Source: Nonomuraea sp. SYSU D8015 (GTDB lineage Bacteria; Actinomycetota; Actinomycetes; Streptosporangiales; Streptosporangiaceae). Taken from it: 64,000 bases of DNA. The position numbers and the translations under genes are program-made. Within the stretch, counting starts at the first letter, position 1. Each line of letters starts with the position of its first letter. Below are positions 32,749 to 41,099 of the stretch, piece by piece. The stretch is from the NCBI RefSeq assembly GCF_008065375.1, contig NZ_VJYI01000012.1:62001-126000 (forward strand), in the 5' to 3' direction. A model generated the notes under the pieces. That model had not been told where the DNA came from. It saw only the letters and a program-made list of their open reading frames with translations, and searched no databases.

Positions 32749-33740
32749 GACGGTACGGGTTCAACCTGCAGTGGATGTTCTGGAAGGAACCGGGCGCGGA
32801 GCCGGCGCCCGTGGACGAACGGACGCTGGACGCGATCGCCTCCTGGGGCTTCGACTTCGTCCGCATGCCCTGCGACTACCGCTTCTGGACCGACGGGCTG
32901 GACTACGCCCATCCGGACGAGCGGGTGATCGAGGTGCTGGACGCCTATCTCGCCGCCTGCCGCGAGCGCGGCCTGCACTTCTCGCTCAATCTGCACCGCG
33001 CCCCCGGCTACGTGATCACCGGCTGGGAGAGCGAGCACCACAACCTCTGGGCCGACCGGGAGGCGCAGGACGGCTTCAGCGCCATCTGGACCGGCTTCGC
33101 CCGCCGCTACCGGGGCGTGCCCGCCGACGAGCTCTCCTTCGACCTCGTCAACGAGCCGCCCTCGGTGGGGGAGCGGGGCTTCACCAGGGCCGCCCACGAG
33201 ACGGTGATCCGCCGCGTCGTGGCCGAGGTCCGGCAGGCGGATCCGGACCGGCCGATCGTGATCGACGGGCTGGGCGGCGGCCATCTGGCCATGCCCGAGC
33301 TGGCCGACCTCGGCGTGGTCCACAGCACCCGCGGCTACCAGCCGATGAGGGTCAGCCACTACCGGGCCGAGTGGTGGCCGGGCTCACAGGGCCTGAGCGA
33401 GCCCCGCTATCCCTGCGACTACGAAGGACGGCACTGGGACAGGGCCGGGCTGCGTGACTTCTACGCCCCGTGGCGGGCGGTGGCCGGGCAGGGCGTCCCC
33501 GTCCACGTGGGCGAGTTCGGCTGCTACGAGCACACGCCGAACGACGTCGCGCTGCGCTGGCTGTCCGACGTGCTCGGCGTGTTCGCCTCCTTCGGCTGGG
33601 GGTACGCGTTGTGGCAGTTCGAGGGGCCGTTCGGGGTGATCGGGCACCGGCGGCCCGGCGCGCGCTTCGAGAAGCTCGACGGGTTCCTGGTGGACAGGGA
33701 CCTGCTGGAGCTCCTCCAGGCGCACCGGGTCAGCCCTTGA
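32745..33740 (+). CDS. GH5-type glycoside hydrolase (cellulase/mannanase fold)
   Basis: A 331-residue cytosolic TIM-barrel hydrolase without signal peptide. The GH5 acid/base is E137 in DLVNEPPS and the nucleophile is E257 in VGEFGCYE. Coupling to the beta-mannosidase and the neighbouring importer suggests activity on short beta-manno- or gluco-mannooligosaccharides. The exact specificity is not readable. The last 11 bp overlap the convergent permease gene. Confidence 0.85.
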   Translation: MRRYGFNLQWMFWKEPGAEPAPVDERTLDAIASWGFDFVRMPCDYRFWTDGLDYAHPDERVIEVLDAYLAACRERGLHFSLNLHRAPGYVITGWESEHHNLWADREAQDGFSAIWTGFARRYRGVPADELSFDLVNEPPSVGERGFTRAAHETVIRRVVAEVRQADPDRPIVIDGLGGGHLAMPELADLGVVHSTRGYQPMRVSHYRAEWWPGSQGLSEPRYPCDYEGRHWDRAGLRDFYAPWRAVAGQGVPVHVGEFGCYEHTPNDVALRWLSDVLGVFASFGWGYALWQFEGPFGVIGHRRPGARFEKLDGFLVDRDLLELLQAHRVSP

Positions 33741-34686
33741 GCCCGCTGAGCGCGATGCCTTTGGTGAAGTACTTCTGGAAGATCAGGAAGAAGACGATCG
33801 TCGGAACCGACGCGAGCAGCCCGCCCGCCATGATCGCGCCCTGGTGGTCGGGCCCCCCGAAGTAGGAGTTGAGCCTCGCCAGCGCGACGGGGATGTTCGC
33901 CATCTCGTCGCTCTGCACGATGATGAGCGGCCACAGGAAGTTGTTCCACTCCGCCAGCACAATGAAGATCGACATCGCGGCGAGCGCCGGCCGCAACAGC
34001 GGCAGCACGATCTTCCACCAGATCCGCCACTCCCCGGCGCCGTCCACCCTGGCCGCCTGGATCAGCTCGTTCGGTATCGACTGCAGGAACTGCACCAGGA
34101 AGAACAGCACGAACGCCTTGGCCAGCGCCGGGACGATGTAGGCCGTGTAGCTGTCCAGCCAGCCCAGATTCCGCATGATCACGTAGTTCGGGATCAGCGT
34201 GGTCTGCCAGGGCACCATCATCGAGGCGATGATCAACAGGAAGATGGTCCTGCGCCCCTTGATGTCGTGCTTGGCGATCACGTACGCGGCCAGCGAGCAG
34301 ATCAGCAGCGACCCGACGGTGATGCTGGTCGTTATCACGAGGCTGTTGAACATGAACCGCCAGAACCCGAAGTCCACCTGATAGCGCTGGAATATGCCCT
34401 GCAGGTGGCCGGGATTGATCGCGTGCGGGCTCCACTCCGGGTCGTAGAAGTTGGCGAACGTGGGAGACTCGGGCACGAACGACGGCGGCGTCCTGGCCAG
34501 CTCCCTCGGTGGTTTGAACACCGTGATGAGCAGCCAGTAGAACGGCGCGATCATCGTCAGCGCCAGCAGGTAGAACGGCAGGCGCAGCAGATGCCCGTTG
34601 ATCCGGGAGCGCCGGCCGCCGCCGGTCTCCGTCCTGTGCGGGGACTGCTGGACCGGGGCGATCGTGTCCATCGGGGCGACGGCCAT
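33730..34686 (-). CDS. Sugar ABC transporter permease, MalG-type
   Basis: A 318-residue inner-membrane subunit of a CUT1 sugar importer. It has six main helices after a charged N-terminus and carries the EAA loop IQAARVDGAGEWRIWWKIVLPLLRP, which docks the ATPase. No ATPase gene is present nearby, so a shared MsiK-type ATPase is probable, as in other actinomycetes. ATG 34686 overlaps the stop of the MalF-type gene. Confidence 0.92.
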   Translation of the reverse strand: MAVAPMDTIAPVQQSPHRTETGGGRRSRINGHLLRLPFYLLALTMIAPFYWLLITVFKPPRELARTPPSFVPESPTFANFYDPEWSPHAINPGHLQGIFQRYQVDFGFWRFMFNSLVITTSITVGSLLICSLAAYVIAKHDIKGRRTIFLLIIASMMVPWQTTLIPNYVIMRNLGWLDSYTAYIVPALAKAFVLFFLVQFLQSIPNELIQAARVDGAGEWRIWWKIVLPLLRPALAAMSIFIVLAEWNNFLWPLIIVQSDEMANIPVALARLNSYFGGPDHQGAIMAGGLLASVPTIVFFLIFQKYFTKGIALSGLKG

Positions 34687-35597
34687 CACAGCTCCTTCAT
34701 GGCGCGGCCCACGCGCAGGTTGATGAGGCTGATCACGAAGATGATCAGGAAGAGCACCCAGGCGATCGCGGAGGCGTAGCCCAGCCTGAAGTGGGTGAAT
34801 CCCTGGTCGTAGAGGTAGGGGACGATCATCAGGCCCGAGTCGAGCACGCCGCCGATGGTGTTGGCGCCCTGACTGAAGACGATGTAGACGGCCTCGAACA
34901 CCTGGAAGGCGCCGATCAGGCCGGTCACCACCACGTACGTGGTGACGGGGCGCAGCAGCGGCAGGGTGATGTGGCGGAACTGCCGCCAGGTGGAGGCGCC
35001 GTCGATCTTGGCGGCCTCGTAGTACTCCTGGGGGATCGAGCCGAGCCCGGCCACGTACAGCACCATGCCGTAGCCCATGCCGCCCCACACCGACATGAGC
35101 ACCAGGATCGGGATCGTCAGGCCCGGTGTGGCCAGCCAGGCGACGGCATTGCCGCCGAACCAGTCCACGATCGTGTTGGCCAGGCCCACGTCGCTGGGGT
35201 ACAGGACCCACTTCCACATCAGCATGAGCGCGATGGAGGAGGTCACCGAGGGCAGGAAGAAGACCGTGCGCATGATCCTGTGCAGCCAGCCGGTGCCGTT
35301 GAATGCCAGCGCCAGGCCCAGCGACAGCAGCGTGCCGAGCACGACCGAACCCACCACGTACAGGGCGGTGTTGCCCAGCGCGTGGCGGAACCTGCCGTCC
35401 GACGCCAGCTGCACGAAGTTCTCCACACCGGTGAACGTCGCGGGGTTGATCCCGTCGAACTTGGTGAAGCTCAGGTAGAGCGAGTTGGCCAGCGGCCAGA
35501 GCAGGAACCCCGCGAACAGGGCGAGGAACGGCAGCAGCATCGCGTACGAGGTGCCGTAGCGGCGCAGCCTGCCGCGCAGGGGGATGGGGGAGGCCAT
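34686..35597 (-). CDS. Sugar ABC transporter permease, MalF-type
   Basis: A 303-residue permease forming a heterodimer with the MalG-type subunit. Six helices are visible and the EAA loop is YYEAAKIDGASTWRQFRHITLPLL. I chose ATG 35597 because AGGAG lies 6 nt upstream; the longer GTG 35633 form is less likely. The gene follows the binding-protein gene by 57 bp. Confidence 0.92.
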   Translation of the reverse strand: MASPIPLRGRLRRYGTSYAMLLPFLALFAGFLLWPLANSLYLSFTKFDGINPATFTGVENFVQLASDGRFRHALGNTALYVVGSVVLGTLLSLGLALAFNGTGWLHRIMRTVFFLPSVTSSIALMLMWKWVLYPSDVGLANTIVDWFGGNAVAWLATPGLTIPILVLMSVWGGMGYGMVLYVAGLGSIPQEYYEAAKIDGASTWRQFRHITLPLLRPVTTYVVVTGLIGAFQVFEAVYIVFSQGANTIGGVLDSGLMIVPYLYDQGFTHFRLGYASAIAWVLFLIIFVISLINLRVGRAMKEL

Positions 35598-35654
35598 GTC
35601 AGACTCCTGGATCAGGGGCCGGGACCGGGCCACGCCGGTCCCGGCGCGGGGTGG

Positions 35655-36917
35655 CTATCCGGCGTTGCGCTCCATGACCTTGGCGGCCTCCGCCAGCGCG
35701 GTCTTGATGTCCGCCTTGCCGAGGATCGCCGACTGGAGCTGCTTGGTCACGTCCGGCGCGCTCTCGTCCCAGCCGGGGCAGCCCGGCGCGGCCTTGCCCG
35801 TCTTGATCGCGGTCTCGAACACCTGGGCCTGCTCAGGAGTGAACACCGAGCCGTTCACGATCTTGTCGGGGCGCGGCGGGATGTAGGAGATGTTCCGCTT
35901 CCTGGCCTCGTCCGCGATCGCGGTGATGGCTTCGTCGGTGTACATGAACGTGACGAAGTCCGTGGCCGTCTGGACGTACTTGCTGAAGGAGGTCACGCCG
36001 ATGGCCCGGCCGCCGATGAACGTGGTCGGCCCGGCGGGGCCCGCGGGGATCGTGGTCATCGCCCACTTGCCCTTCAGCTTGGGCTTGTTGACGTCGAGGC
36101 CCTTGGCGATCCAGTTGCCCGCCACCACCATCGCGGTGCCGGTGTCCAGCGCGTCGGCGCCCTCCACGGTGGCGGTGGGCGCGCCGTGCTCGCGGTAGAG
36201 GTCCACCCAGTACTTCAGCGCCTGCTCGGCCTGCGGGGTGTTGAGGGAGGGCTTGCAGTCGGGGGTGTAGAAGGAGCCGCCCGCCTGGTAGAGGTAGTTG
36301 AAGTAGCCGATCCAGTCGAGGTTGCCCCAGTCCTGGCCGTAGGGCTTCTTGATCCCGGCCGCCTTGAGCTTGCCGATGGCCGCGGTCAGCTCCTCCCAGG
36401 TCTTGGGCGGCTCGACCTTGGCCTGCTCCAGCAGGTCGGTGCGGTAGTAGAGGGCGAGGGTCGACATGTCCAGCGGCACGCCGTAGACCGAGCCGTCGGG
36501 GGAGACGGCCGACTCCCACTGGGCGGGCAGGGCCTGCGACTTGAGCGAGTCGGCGCCGTGCTTGCGCAGGTCCACCATGGCGCCCCTGGCGCCGAACTGG
36601 ATGGTCCAGGTCATGCCGCCGGAGATGATGTCGGGTCCGTTGCGGCTGGTGGCCGCCGCCAGCAGCTTGGCGTACGCGTCGGACCACGACAGGGTCTGCA
36701 CCTTGACCGTCACGTTCGGGTGCTTCTGCTTGTAGAGGTCGGCGGCCTTCTGGAAGGTCGCGGTCTCGTCGTCCCCGCCCGTGGACCAGAAGGACAGGGT
36801 CACGGGGGCGTTCTGGTTCTGGTCCGCCTGCTGGGTCTGCGTCTGGCCGCTGGTGGCGCAGGCCGCGGTCAGAGCCGCCAGCAGGAGCGTGCTGCAAGCT
36901 GCCATCGTTCGTCGCAT
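35655..36917 (-). CDS. Extracellular sugar-binding lipoprotein of the ABC importer
   Basis: A 420-residue family 1 solute-binding protein. The lipobox LTAAC puts the modified Cys near residue 20. After it comes a short Gln/Asn-rich linker, then the bilobal domain beginning VTLSFWSTGG. It captures sugar outside the cell for the two permeases downstream. The genomic setting (GH2 beta-mannosidase, GH5, LacI) points to beta-mannooligosaccharides. A stem-loop lies directly in front of the start codon and an operator-like site about 200 bp upstream. Confidence 0.92.
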   Translation of the reverse strand: MRRTMAACSTLLLAALTAACATSGQTQTQQADQNQNAPVTLSFWSTGGDDETATFQKAADLYKQKHPNVTVKVQTLSWSDAYAKLLAAATSRNGPDIISGGMTWTIQFGARGAMVDLRKHGADSLKSQALPAQWESAVSPDGSVYGVPLDMSTLALYYRTDLLEQAKVEPPKTWEELTAAIGKLKAAGIKKPYGQDWGNLDWIGYFNYLYQAGGSFYTPDCKPSLNTPQAEQALKYWVDLYREHGAPTATVEGADALDTGTAMVVAGNWIAKGLDVNKPKLKGKWAMTTIPAGPAGPTTFIGGRAIGVTSFSKYVQTATDFVTFMYTDEAITAIADEARKRNISYIPPRPDKIVNGSVFTPEQAQVFETAIKTGKAAPGCPGWDESAPDVTKQLQSAILGKADIKTALAEAAKVMERNAG

Positions 36918-36920
36918 GGG

Positions 36921-36944
36921 CCATCCGATCTATCGGTCGGATGG
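36921..36944. promoter_or_regulatory. Leader stem-loop before the sugar-binding protein gene
   Basis: CCATCCGA (36921-36928) and TCGGATGG (36937-36944) pair perfectly around 8 nt, 3 bp upstream of the start codon. In the mRNA it would enclose the GGATGG that is the only Shine-Dalgarno-like sequence, so it may limit translation. Confidence 0.45.
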
Positions 36945-37110
36945 GCGCCTTCTGGGAGCGTGCGGATGTGCGAGGGCATCCCACGACCGGCGCCCAATTC
37001 ATATGTGTAGGGATCTCACCACTTAAACGGGTAAGTTACAATAGGTGGGCGCCAAGGTTGCTGGGATGTTTCTCCTCGACAGGACCTCTGGCCAGTGGCT
37101 ACATGGCTTG

Positions 37111-37122
37111 TGAAACGGTTCG
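37111..37122. promoter_or_regulatory. LacI-type operator candidate for the sugar importer operon
   Basis: TGAAACGGTTCG (CGAACCGTTTCA on the other strand) matches TGAAnCGnTTCA with one mismatch. It lies about 195 bp upstream of the binding-protein start, between that gene and the LacI gene. Confidence 0.5.
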
Positions 37123-37180
37123 GTCACATCCCCGCGCGGGGCAAGCCCCCCGCCCGGGACATCCAAAGAGGATGAGGCGT

Positions 37181-38215
37181 TCAGAGTGCCGGGGAAGCCA
37201 GCTTCCCCGCCGGAGCGGTGCTGCCCCGGGGCAGCAGGCTCGCCGGCGGCCCCTCCAGGCTCCCCGTCTCCCCGGTTTCGATCAGCCTGAGCAGGGCCCG
37301 CGTGGCGTGCGCGCCGCCGGCGGGGATGTCCCGGGTCACCGCGGTCAGCGACGGCCGCACCACCTGGGAGAGCGGCGAGTCGTCCCAGGCCACGATCGAC
37401 AGGTCGGCGGGGACGTCGAGGCGCATCTCCTGGGCGACCGACAGTCCCGCCACCGCCATGATGTCGTTGTCGTAGACGATCGCGCTGGGCCTGGCCCGGG
37501 AGCTGAGCAGCCGCCGGGTCGCCCGGGCCCCCTGCTCGCCCGTGTAGTCGGTGTGGACGACCTGATGCTCGGTCACGCCCGACTCGGCGCAGATCTCCGC
37601 GAACGCCTCGTCCCTGATCCTGGTGTGGAGCAGCGCCGGCAGCCCGGCCACCCTGGCGATGTGCCGGTGGCCGAGCGCCGCGAGATACTCGATCACCTCG
37701 CGCAACACGACCACCTCGTCCGACCACACCGCGGGCAGCGAGCCGGTGCCCGACGGGTGCCCGGTCACGACCGCGGGCATGCCGAGCCGCTCGACCACCG
37801 GGATCCGGGGATCGTCCACATGCAGGTCGACCAGGATCGCGCCGTCCACCCTCCCCTCGCCCCACCAGCGCCGGTAGACCGCGATCTCGGCCTCGTGGTC
37901 GGGCACCACCTGGAGCATCAGCGCGCACGAGCTGGCCGCCAGCTCGCCCTCGATGCCGCTGATCAGCTCCATGAAGAACGGCTCCACGCCGAGGAAACGC
38001 GCGGGGCGGCACAGGACGAGTCCGATGGCGTCCGCCCTGGCGCCGCTGAGCGAGCGCGCCGCCAGGTTTGGCCGCCAGCCGATCTCCCGGGCGATCGCCT
38101 GGATGCGCGCCCTGGTCTCCTCGGAGACGCCGGGCAGGCCGTTCAGCGCGTAGGAGACGGCTCCCTTCGACACGCCCGCCCGTTTGGCGATGTCCGCGAT
38201 CGTCGGCCTTTTCAC
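37181..38215 (-). CDS. LacI-family regulator of the mannan-type locus
   Basis: A 344-residue repressor. The HTH and hinge are at the N-terminus (TIADIAKRAGVSKGAVSYAL, then the hinge RPNLAARSLSGARADAIGLV). A periplasmic-binding-protein-like domain with VYDNDIMAVAG and VAWDDSPLSQ follows. GTG 38215 has AGGAG about 7 nt upstream. Two operator-like palindromes just before the gene suggest autoregulation. The same pattern stands in front of the mannosidase and the importer. Confidence 0.92.
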   Translation of the reverse strand: MKRPTIADIAKRAGVSKGAVSYALNGLPGVSEETRARIQAIAREIGWRPNLAARSLSGARADAIGLVLCRPARFLGVEPFFMELISGIEGELAASSCALMLQVVPDHEAEIAVYRRWWGEGRVDGAILVDLHVDDPRIPVVERLGMPAVVTGHPSGTGSLPAVWSDEVVVLREVIEYLAALGHRHIARVAGLPALLHTRIRDEAFAEICAESGVTEHQVVHTDYTGEQGARATRRLLSSRARPSAIVYDNDIMAVAGLSVAQEMRLDVPADLSIVAWDDSPLSQVVRPSLTAVTRDIPAGGAHATRALLRLIETGETGSLEGPPASLLPRGSTAPAGKLASPAL

Positions 38216-38228
38216 CCGTGCTCCTCTC

Positions 38229-38252
38229 TGAACGTTTCACTGAACCGTATCA
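38229..38252. promoter_or_regulatory. Paired LacI-type operators before the regulator gene
   Basis: TGAACGTTTCA (38229-38239) and TGAACCGTATCA (38241-38252) lie side by side, 14 to 37 bp upstream of the LacI start. Both fit the TGAA...TTCA pattern shared across the locus, the second with one mismatch. Confidence 0.55.
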
Positions 38253-38342
38253 GCGGTGGCCGGGGAACATCTCGTACGCCGCGTCTTGCCAGCCGTCACC
38301 GCCCCATGAAGAGGAGCAGCCGGTGTTCGTTGACAGGAGCGG

Positions 38343-38450
38343 GTGGAGCCGGTGTTCGAGACGCCGGCGTACTTCGACGGGGTCAACTTCGCCGCCTGCA
38401 ACCACTACGCCGGCGAGAAGGAAGGCGAGGAAGACTCTCGGGTGATCCGG
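38343..38450 (+). pseudogene. Remnant of a CE7 acetyl xylan esterase/cephalosporin-C deacetylase
   Basis: The frame reads PVFETPAYFDGVNFAACNHYAGEKE. In intact CE7 esterases ETLxYFDxVNFA is followed by about 30-40 residues with the catalytic Asp, then AYNHYAGPKE. Here the two ends are joined directly, so the middle is deleted and the N-terminal body of the enzyme with the catalytic Ser is absent. It lies between the LacI gene and hisE. This is recognition from memory; I could not run an alignment. Confidence 0.65.
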
Positions 38451-38539
38451 CGCCGTCTCGCGTGGCGGACGCGAGGCGGCGTCACCCACTGGCGCAGACT
38501 AAGCTTGTCAAGCACGTCAGCCGATCCACGAGAGTGATC

Positions 38540-38803
38540 ATGAAGACCTTCGAAGAGCTGTTCGCCGAGCTGTCAGACAAGGCCCGGACCCGGCCCGCGG
38601 GCTCGGGCACCGTGGCCGCGCTCGACGCCGGCGTCCATGCCATCGGCAAGAAGGTCGTCGAGGAGGCCGCCGAGGCCTGGATGGCCGCCGAGCACGAGTC
38701 GGACGACAGGGCCGCCGAGGAGATCTCGCAGCTCCTCTACCACGTGCAGGTGCTCATGATCGCCAAAGGCATCGGTCTCGACCAGGTCTACAAGCATCTG
38801 TAG
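38540..38803 (+). CDS. hisE: Phosphoribosyl-ATP pyrophosphatase
   Basis: An 87-residue MazG-like helical protein that hydrolyses phosphoribosyl-ATP to phosphoribosyl-AMP, step two of histidine synthesis. The metal-binding pattern KKVVEEAAEAWMAAEHE and EEISQLLYHVQVLM is typical. ATG 38540 is chosen; an in-frame GTG lies 6 bp upstream. hisG follows 57 bp downstream, the usual actinobacterial order. Confidence 0.95.
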   Translation: MKTFEELFAELSDKARTRPAGSGTVAALDAGVHAIGKKVVEEAAEAWMAAEHESDDRAAEEISQLLYHVQVLMIAKGIGLDQVYKHL

Positions 38804-38860
38804 GGCGCCGAGCGCCCGCCGCCAGCCCCTGGAGATGCGAGAGAAACCGAGGACCTGACC

Positions 38861-39706
38861 ATGCTGCGTCTGGCAGTACCCAACAAGGGCGCCCTGAGCG
38901 AGGCCGCCCAGCACATGCTCAAGGAGGCTGGCTACCGGCCCCGCAGGGACAGCAAGGAGCTGTTCGTCGTCGACCAGGACAACGGCTGCGAGCTGTTCTT
39001 CCTGCGTCCCCGCGACATCGCCGTCTACGTCGGGGAGGGCACCCTCGACGTCGGCATCACCGGCCGTGACATGCTGATCGACTCCGGCGCGCCGGTGGAG
39101 GAGGTCATGCCGCTCGGTTTCGGCGCCTCCACCTTCCGCCTGGCCGCCGCGGCCGGCACGATGACGTCGGTCAACGACCTCAACGGGCGGCGCATCGCCA
39201 CCTCCTATGCCGGTCTGCTCGAGAAATACCTGTCCGACGAGGGCGTGGACGCCCGCGTGATCAAGCTGGACGGCGCCGTCGAGACCGCGATCAGGCTCGG
39301 CGTGGCCGACGCGGTCGCCGACGTCGTCGAGACCGGCACCACGCTGCGCAACGTCGGCCTGGAGGTGTTCGGCGACCCGATCATGCACTCGGAGGCCGTG
39401 CTGATCAAGCGGGAGGGCGTGCCGGAGACGCCCGGCGCCGCCCAGCTCGTCCGCCGTTTGCAGGGCGTCGTCCACGCCCGCGACTTCGTCATGATGGACT
39501 ACGACATCCGCGCCGAGCGCATCGAAGAGGCCATCGCGCTCACGCCGGGCATCGAGGGCCCCACGGTCTCGCCGCTGCACCGCGAGGGCTGGGTCGCCGT
39601 CCGCGCCATGGTCCGCCGCAAGGGCCACCAGCAGATCATGGATCAGCTGTGGGACATCGGCGCACGAGCCATCCTGGTCACCGACATCTACGCCTGCCGC
39701 CTCTGA
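38861..39706 (+). CDS. hisG: ATP phosphoribosyltransferase, long form
   Basis: A 281-residue enzyme for the first, feedback-controlled step of histidine synthesis. The catalytic part includes LRLAVPNKG, the GITGRDML stretch and the PRPP loop VETGTTLR. The C-terminal regulatory ACT-like domain (IEGPTVSPL ... VAVRAMV) shows that it is the hexameric long form that does not need HisZ. Confidence 0.96.
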   Translation: MLRLAVPNKGALSEAAQHMLKEAGYRPRRDSKELFVVDQDNGCELFFLRPRDIAVYVGEGTLDVGITGRDMLIDSGAPVEEVMPLGFGASTFRLAAAAGTMTSVNDLNGRRIATSYAGLLEKYLSDEGVDARVIKLDGAVETAIRLGVADAVADVVETGTTLRNVGLEVFGDPIMHSEAVLIKREGVPETPGAAQLVRRLQGVVHARDFVMMDYDIRAERIEEAIALTPGIEGPTVSPLHREGWVAVRAMVRRKGHQQIMDQLWDIGARAILVTDIYACRL

Positions 39707-39745
39707 TCTCCGTCCCCGCTCGCGGGGGCAACGGCGACCGCCGCC

Positions 39746-39770
39746 GGACGGCAGGCACGTCCTGCCGTCC
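39746..39770. terminator. Bidirectional hairpin between hisG and the convergent gene
   Basis: GGACGGCAGG and CCTGCCGTCC form a perfect 10-bp stem around CACGT, 40 bp after the hisG stop and 9 bp after the stop of the convergent aminotransferase gene. Confidence 0.7.
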
Positions 39771-39778
39771 ACCAGGTT

Positions 39779-41068
39779 TCATCGCAGCCCCGCCACCGCC
39801 TTGACCGCCTGGTCCACCTGCTCGGGCGTGGTAACGATGCTGGTGCCGAAGCGCAGCAGCGGCTCGCTGTACGGCGTCACGCTGGTCACGATCTTCTGCC
39901 CGTGCAGCCGCTGCACCGCCTCCAACGGCTGCATGCCGCTGATCGAGCAGCACACCAGCCCCGCCGACAGCTCCGGCGACTGCGGCGTGGCCAGCGTGAC
40001 GTGCGGGATCCCCTTGAGCCCCGCCTTCAGCCTGGCGGCCAGCTCCTGCGTGCGCGCCTGGACGCGGTCCTTGCCGATGGCCGTCATGAACGCGAACGCC
40101 TGCGGCATCGCCCACCGGTGCTCGAAGGCCTTGTAGCCGCCCGGCGTGACCAGCTCGGCCGTGCTCGCGCCCGGCGACCCGCCGCTCTGCCAGGCCTCGA
40201 AGGCGGCCTGGCTGAAGCTGGGGATGATCGGGGCGAGCGCGTCCCAGGCCCTGCCCCACACGATGCCGGTGCCGCGCGGGCCGAACAGCCACTTGTGCGT
40301 GCCGCTGGCCAGGAAGTCGCAGCCCAGGTCCGCCACCCCGTCGGCCATCGCGCCGAACCCGTGCACCCCGTCCACGCACAGCAGCGCCCGGTCGCCCTCG
40401 TCGCGGCCCTTGTTGGCCTCGGCCAGCATGTCGGCGATGGCCCGGACCGGCACGCGGACGCCGGTGCTGGAATGCACCCAGGTGATCGCCACCACCCGCG
40501 TGCGCGGGCCGAGCCCGTCCTTGATCGCCGACACCATGCGGTCGGCCGAGGCCTTCGCCGGGTCGTCGTACAGGCGGACCCTGCGCACCTTCGCGCCCGT
40601 GCGCTCGGTCAGCAGCCGCAGGCCTTCGTGGGTGGCGAGGAAGTCGTGCTCGGTGGTCAGCACGTCCTGGCCCGGGCGCAGCCGGAGGCCGGAGTAGAGC
40701 AGGCCGAGGCCCATCGTGGTGCTGTCGGTCAGCGCGACATCACCGGGCCGGCCGCCCAAGTAGTGGGCGGCGACCTCGCGAATCCCCTGGTCGGGATTGC
40801 CCGGAGGCGTGTACTCAGGGTCGGCGTCCAGGCCGTCCCGGTGCTTGCCGATCGCCTCGCGGACCGCCGCCGGAGCCGGGGCCAGCACGAACGCGGCGAA
40901 CTGCGCGTACGCCGGATCCAGCATGAACTGGGCCCGGACGGACACCCAGTCCGTGGGGTCGAAGGTCGTCTTCTTCGGGGTCGGCGCGGGCGTGGCGGGC
41001 ACGGGCGTGCAGGCGGCCACCCCGGCCAGCACCCCCGTGCCGAGGAGGGCCCGTCTGTTCAGGCGCAT
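39779..41068 (-). CDS. Exported lipoprotein with class V aminotransferase fold
   Basis: A 429-residue PLP-dependent protein of the aminotransferase class V/isopenicillin-N-epimerase-like group. The N-terminus NRRALLG followed by a hydrophobic stretch and the lipobox VAAC reads as a Tat lipoprotein signal. Mature sequence starts with a Pro/Thr linker. The PLP Lys lies in SGTHKWLFGP and the partner Asp in CVDGVHGFG. A Tat route fits, because PLP enzymes fold with cofactor before export. The substrate is unknown. Surface-attached PLP enzymes are uncommon. Confidence 0.82.
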   Translation of the reverse strand: MRLNRRALLGTGVLAGVAACTPVPATPAPTPKKTTFDPTDWVSVRAQFMLDPAYAQFAAFVLAPAPAAVREAIGKHRDGLDADPEYTPPGNPDQGIREVAAHYLGGRPGDVALTDSTTMGLGLLYSGLRLRPGQDVLTTEHDFLATHEGLRLLTERTGAKVRRVRLYDDPAKASADRMVSAIKDGLGPRTRVVAITWVHSSTGVRVPVRAIADMLAEANKGRDEGDRALLCVDGVHGFGAMADGVADLGCDFLASGTHKWLFGPRGTGIVWGRAWDALAPIIPSFSQAAFEAWQSGGSPGASTAELVTPGGYKAFEHRWAMPQAFAFMTAIGKDRVQARTQELAARLKAGLKGIPHVTLATPQSPELSAGLVCCSISGMQPLEAVQRLHGQKIVTSVTPYSEPLLRFGTSIVTTPEQVDQAVKAVAGLR

Positions 41069-41099
41069 GCGTCTTTCATATCGGGCCGGAGAGCCTTCG

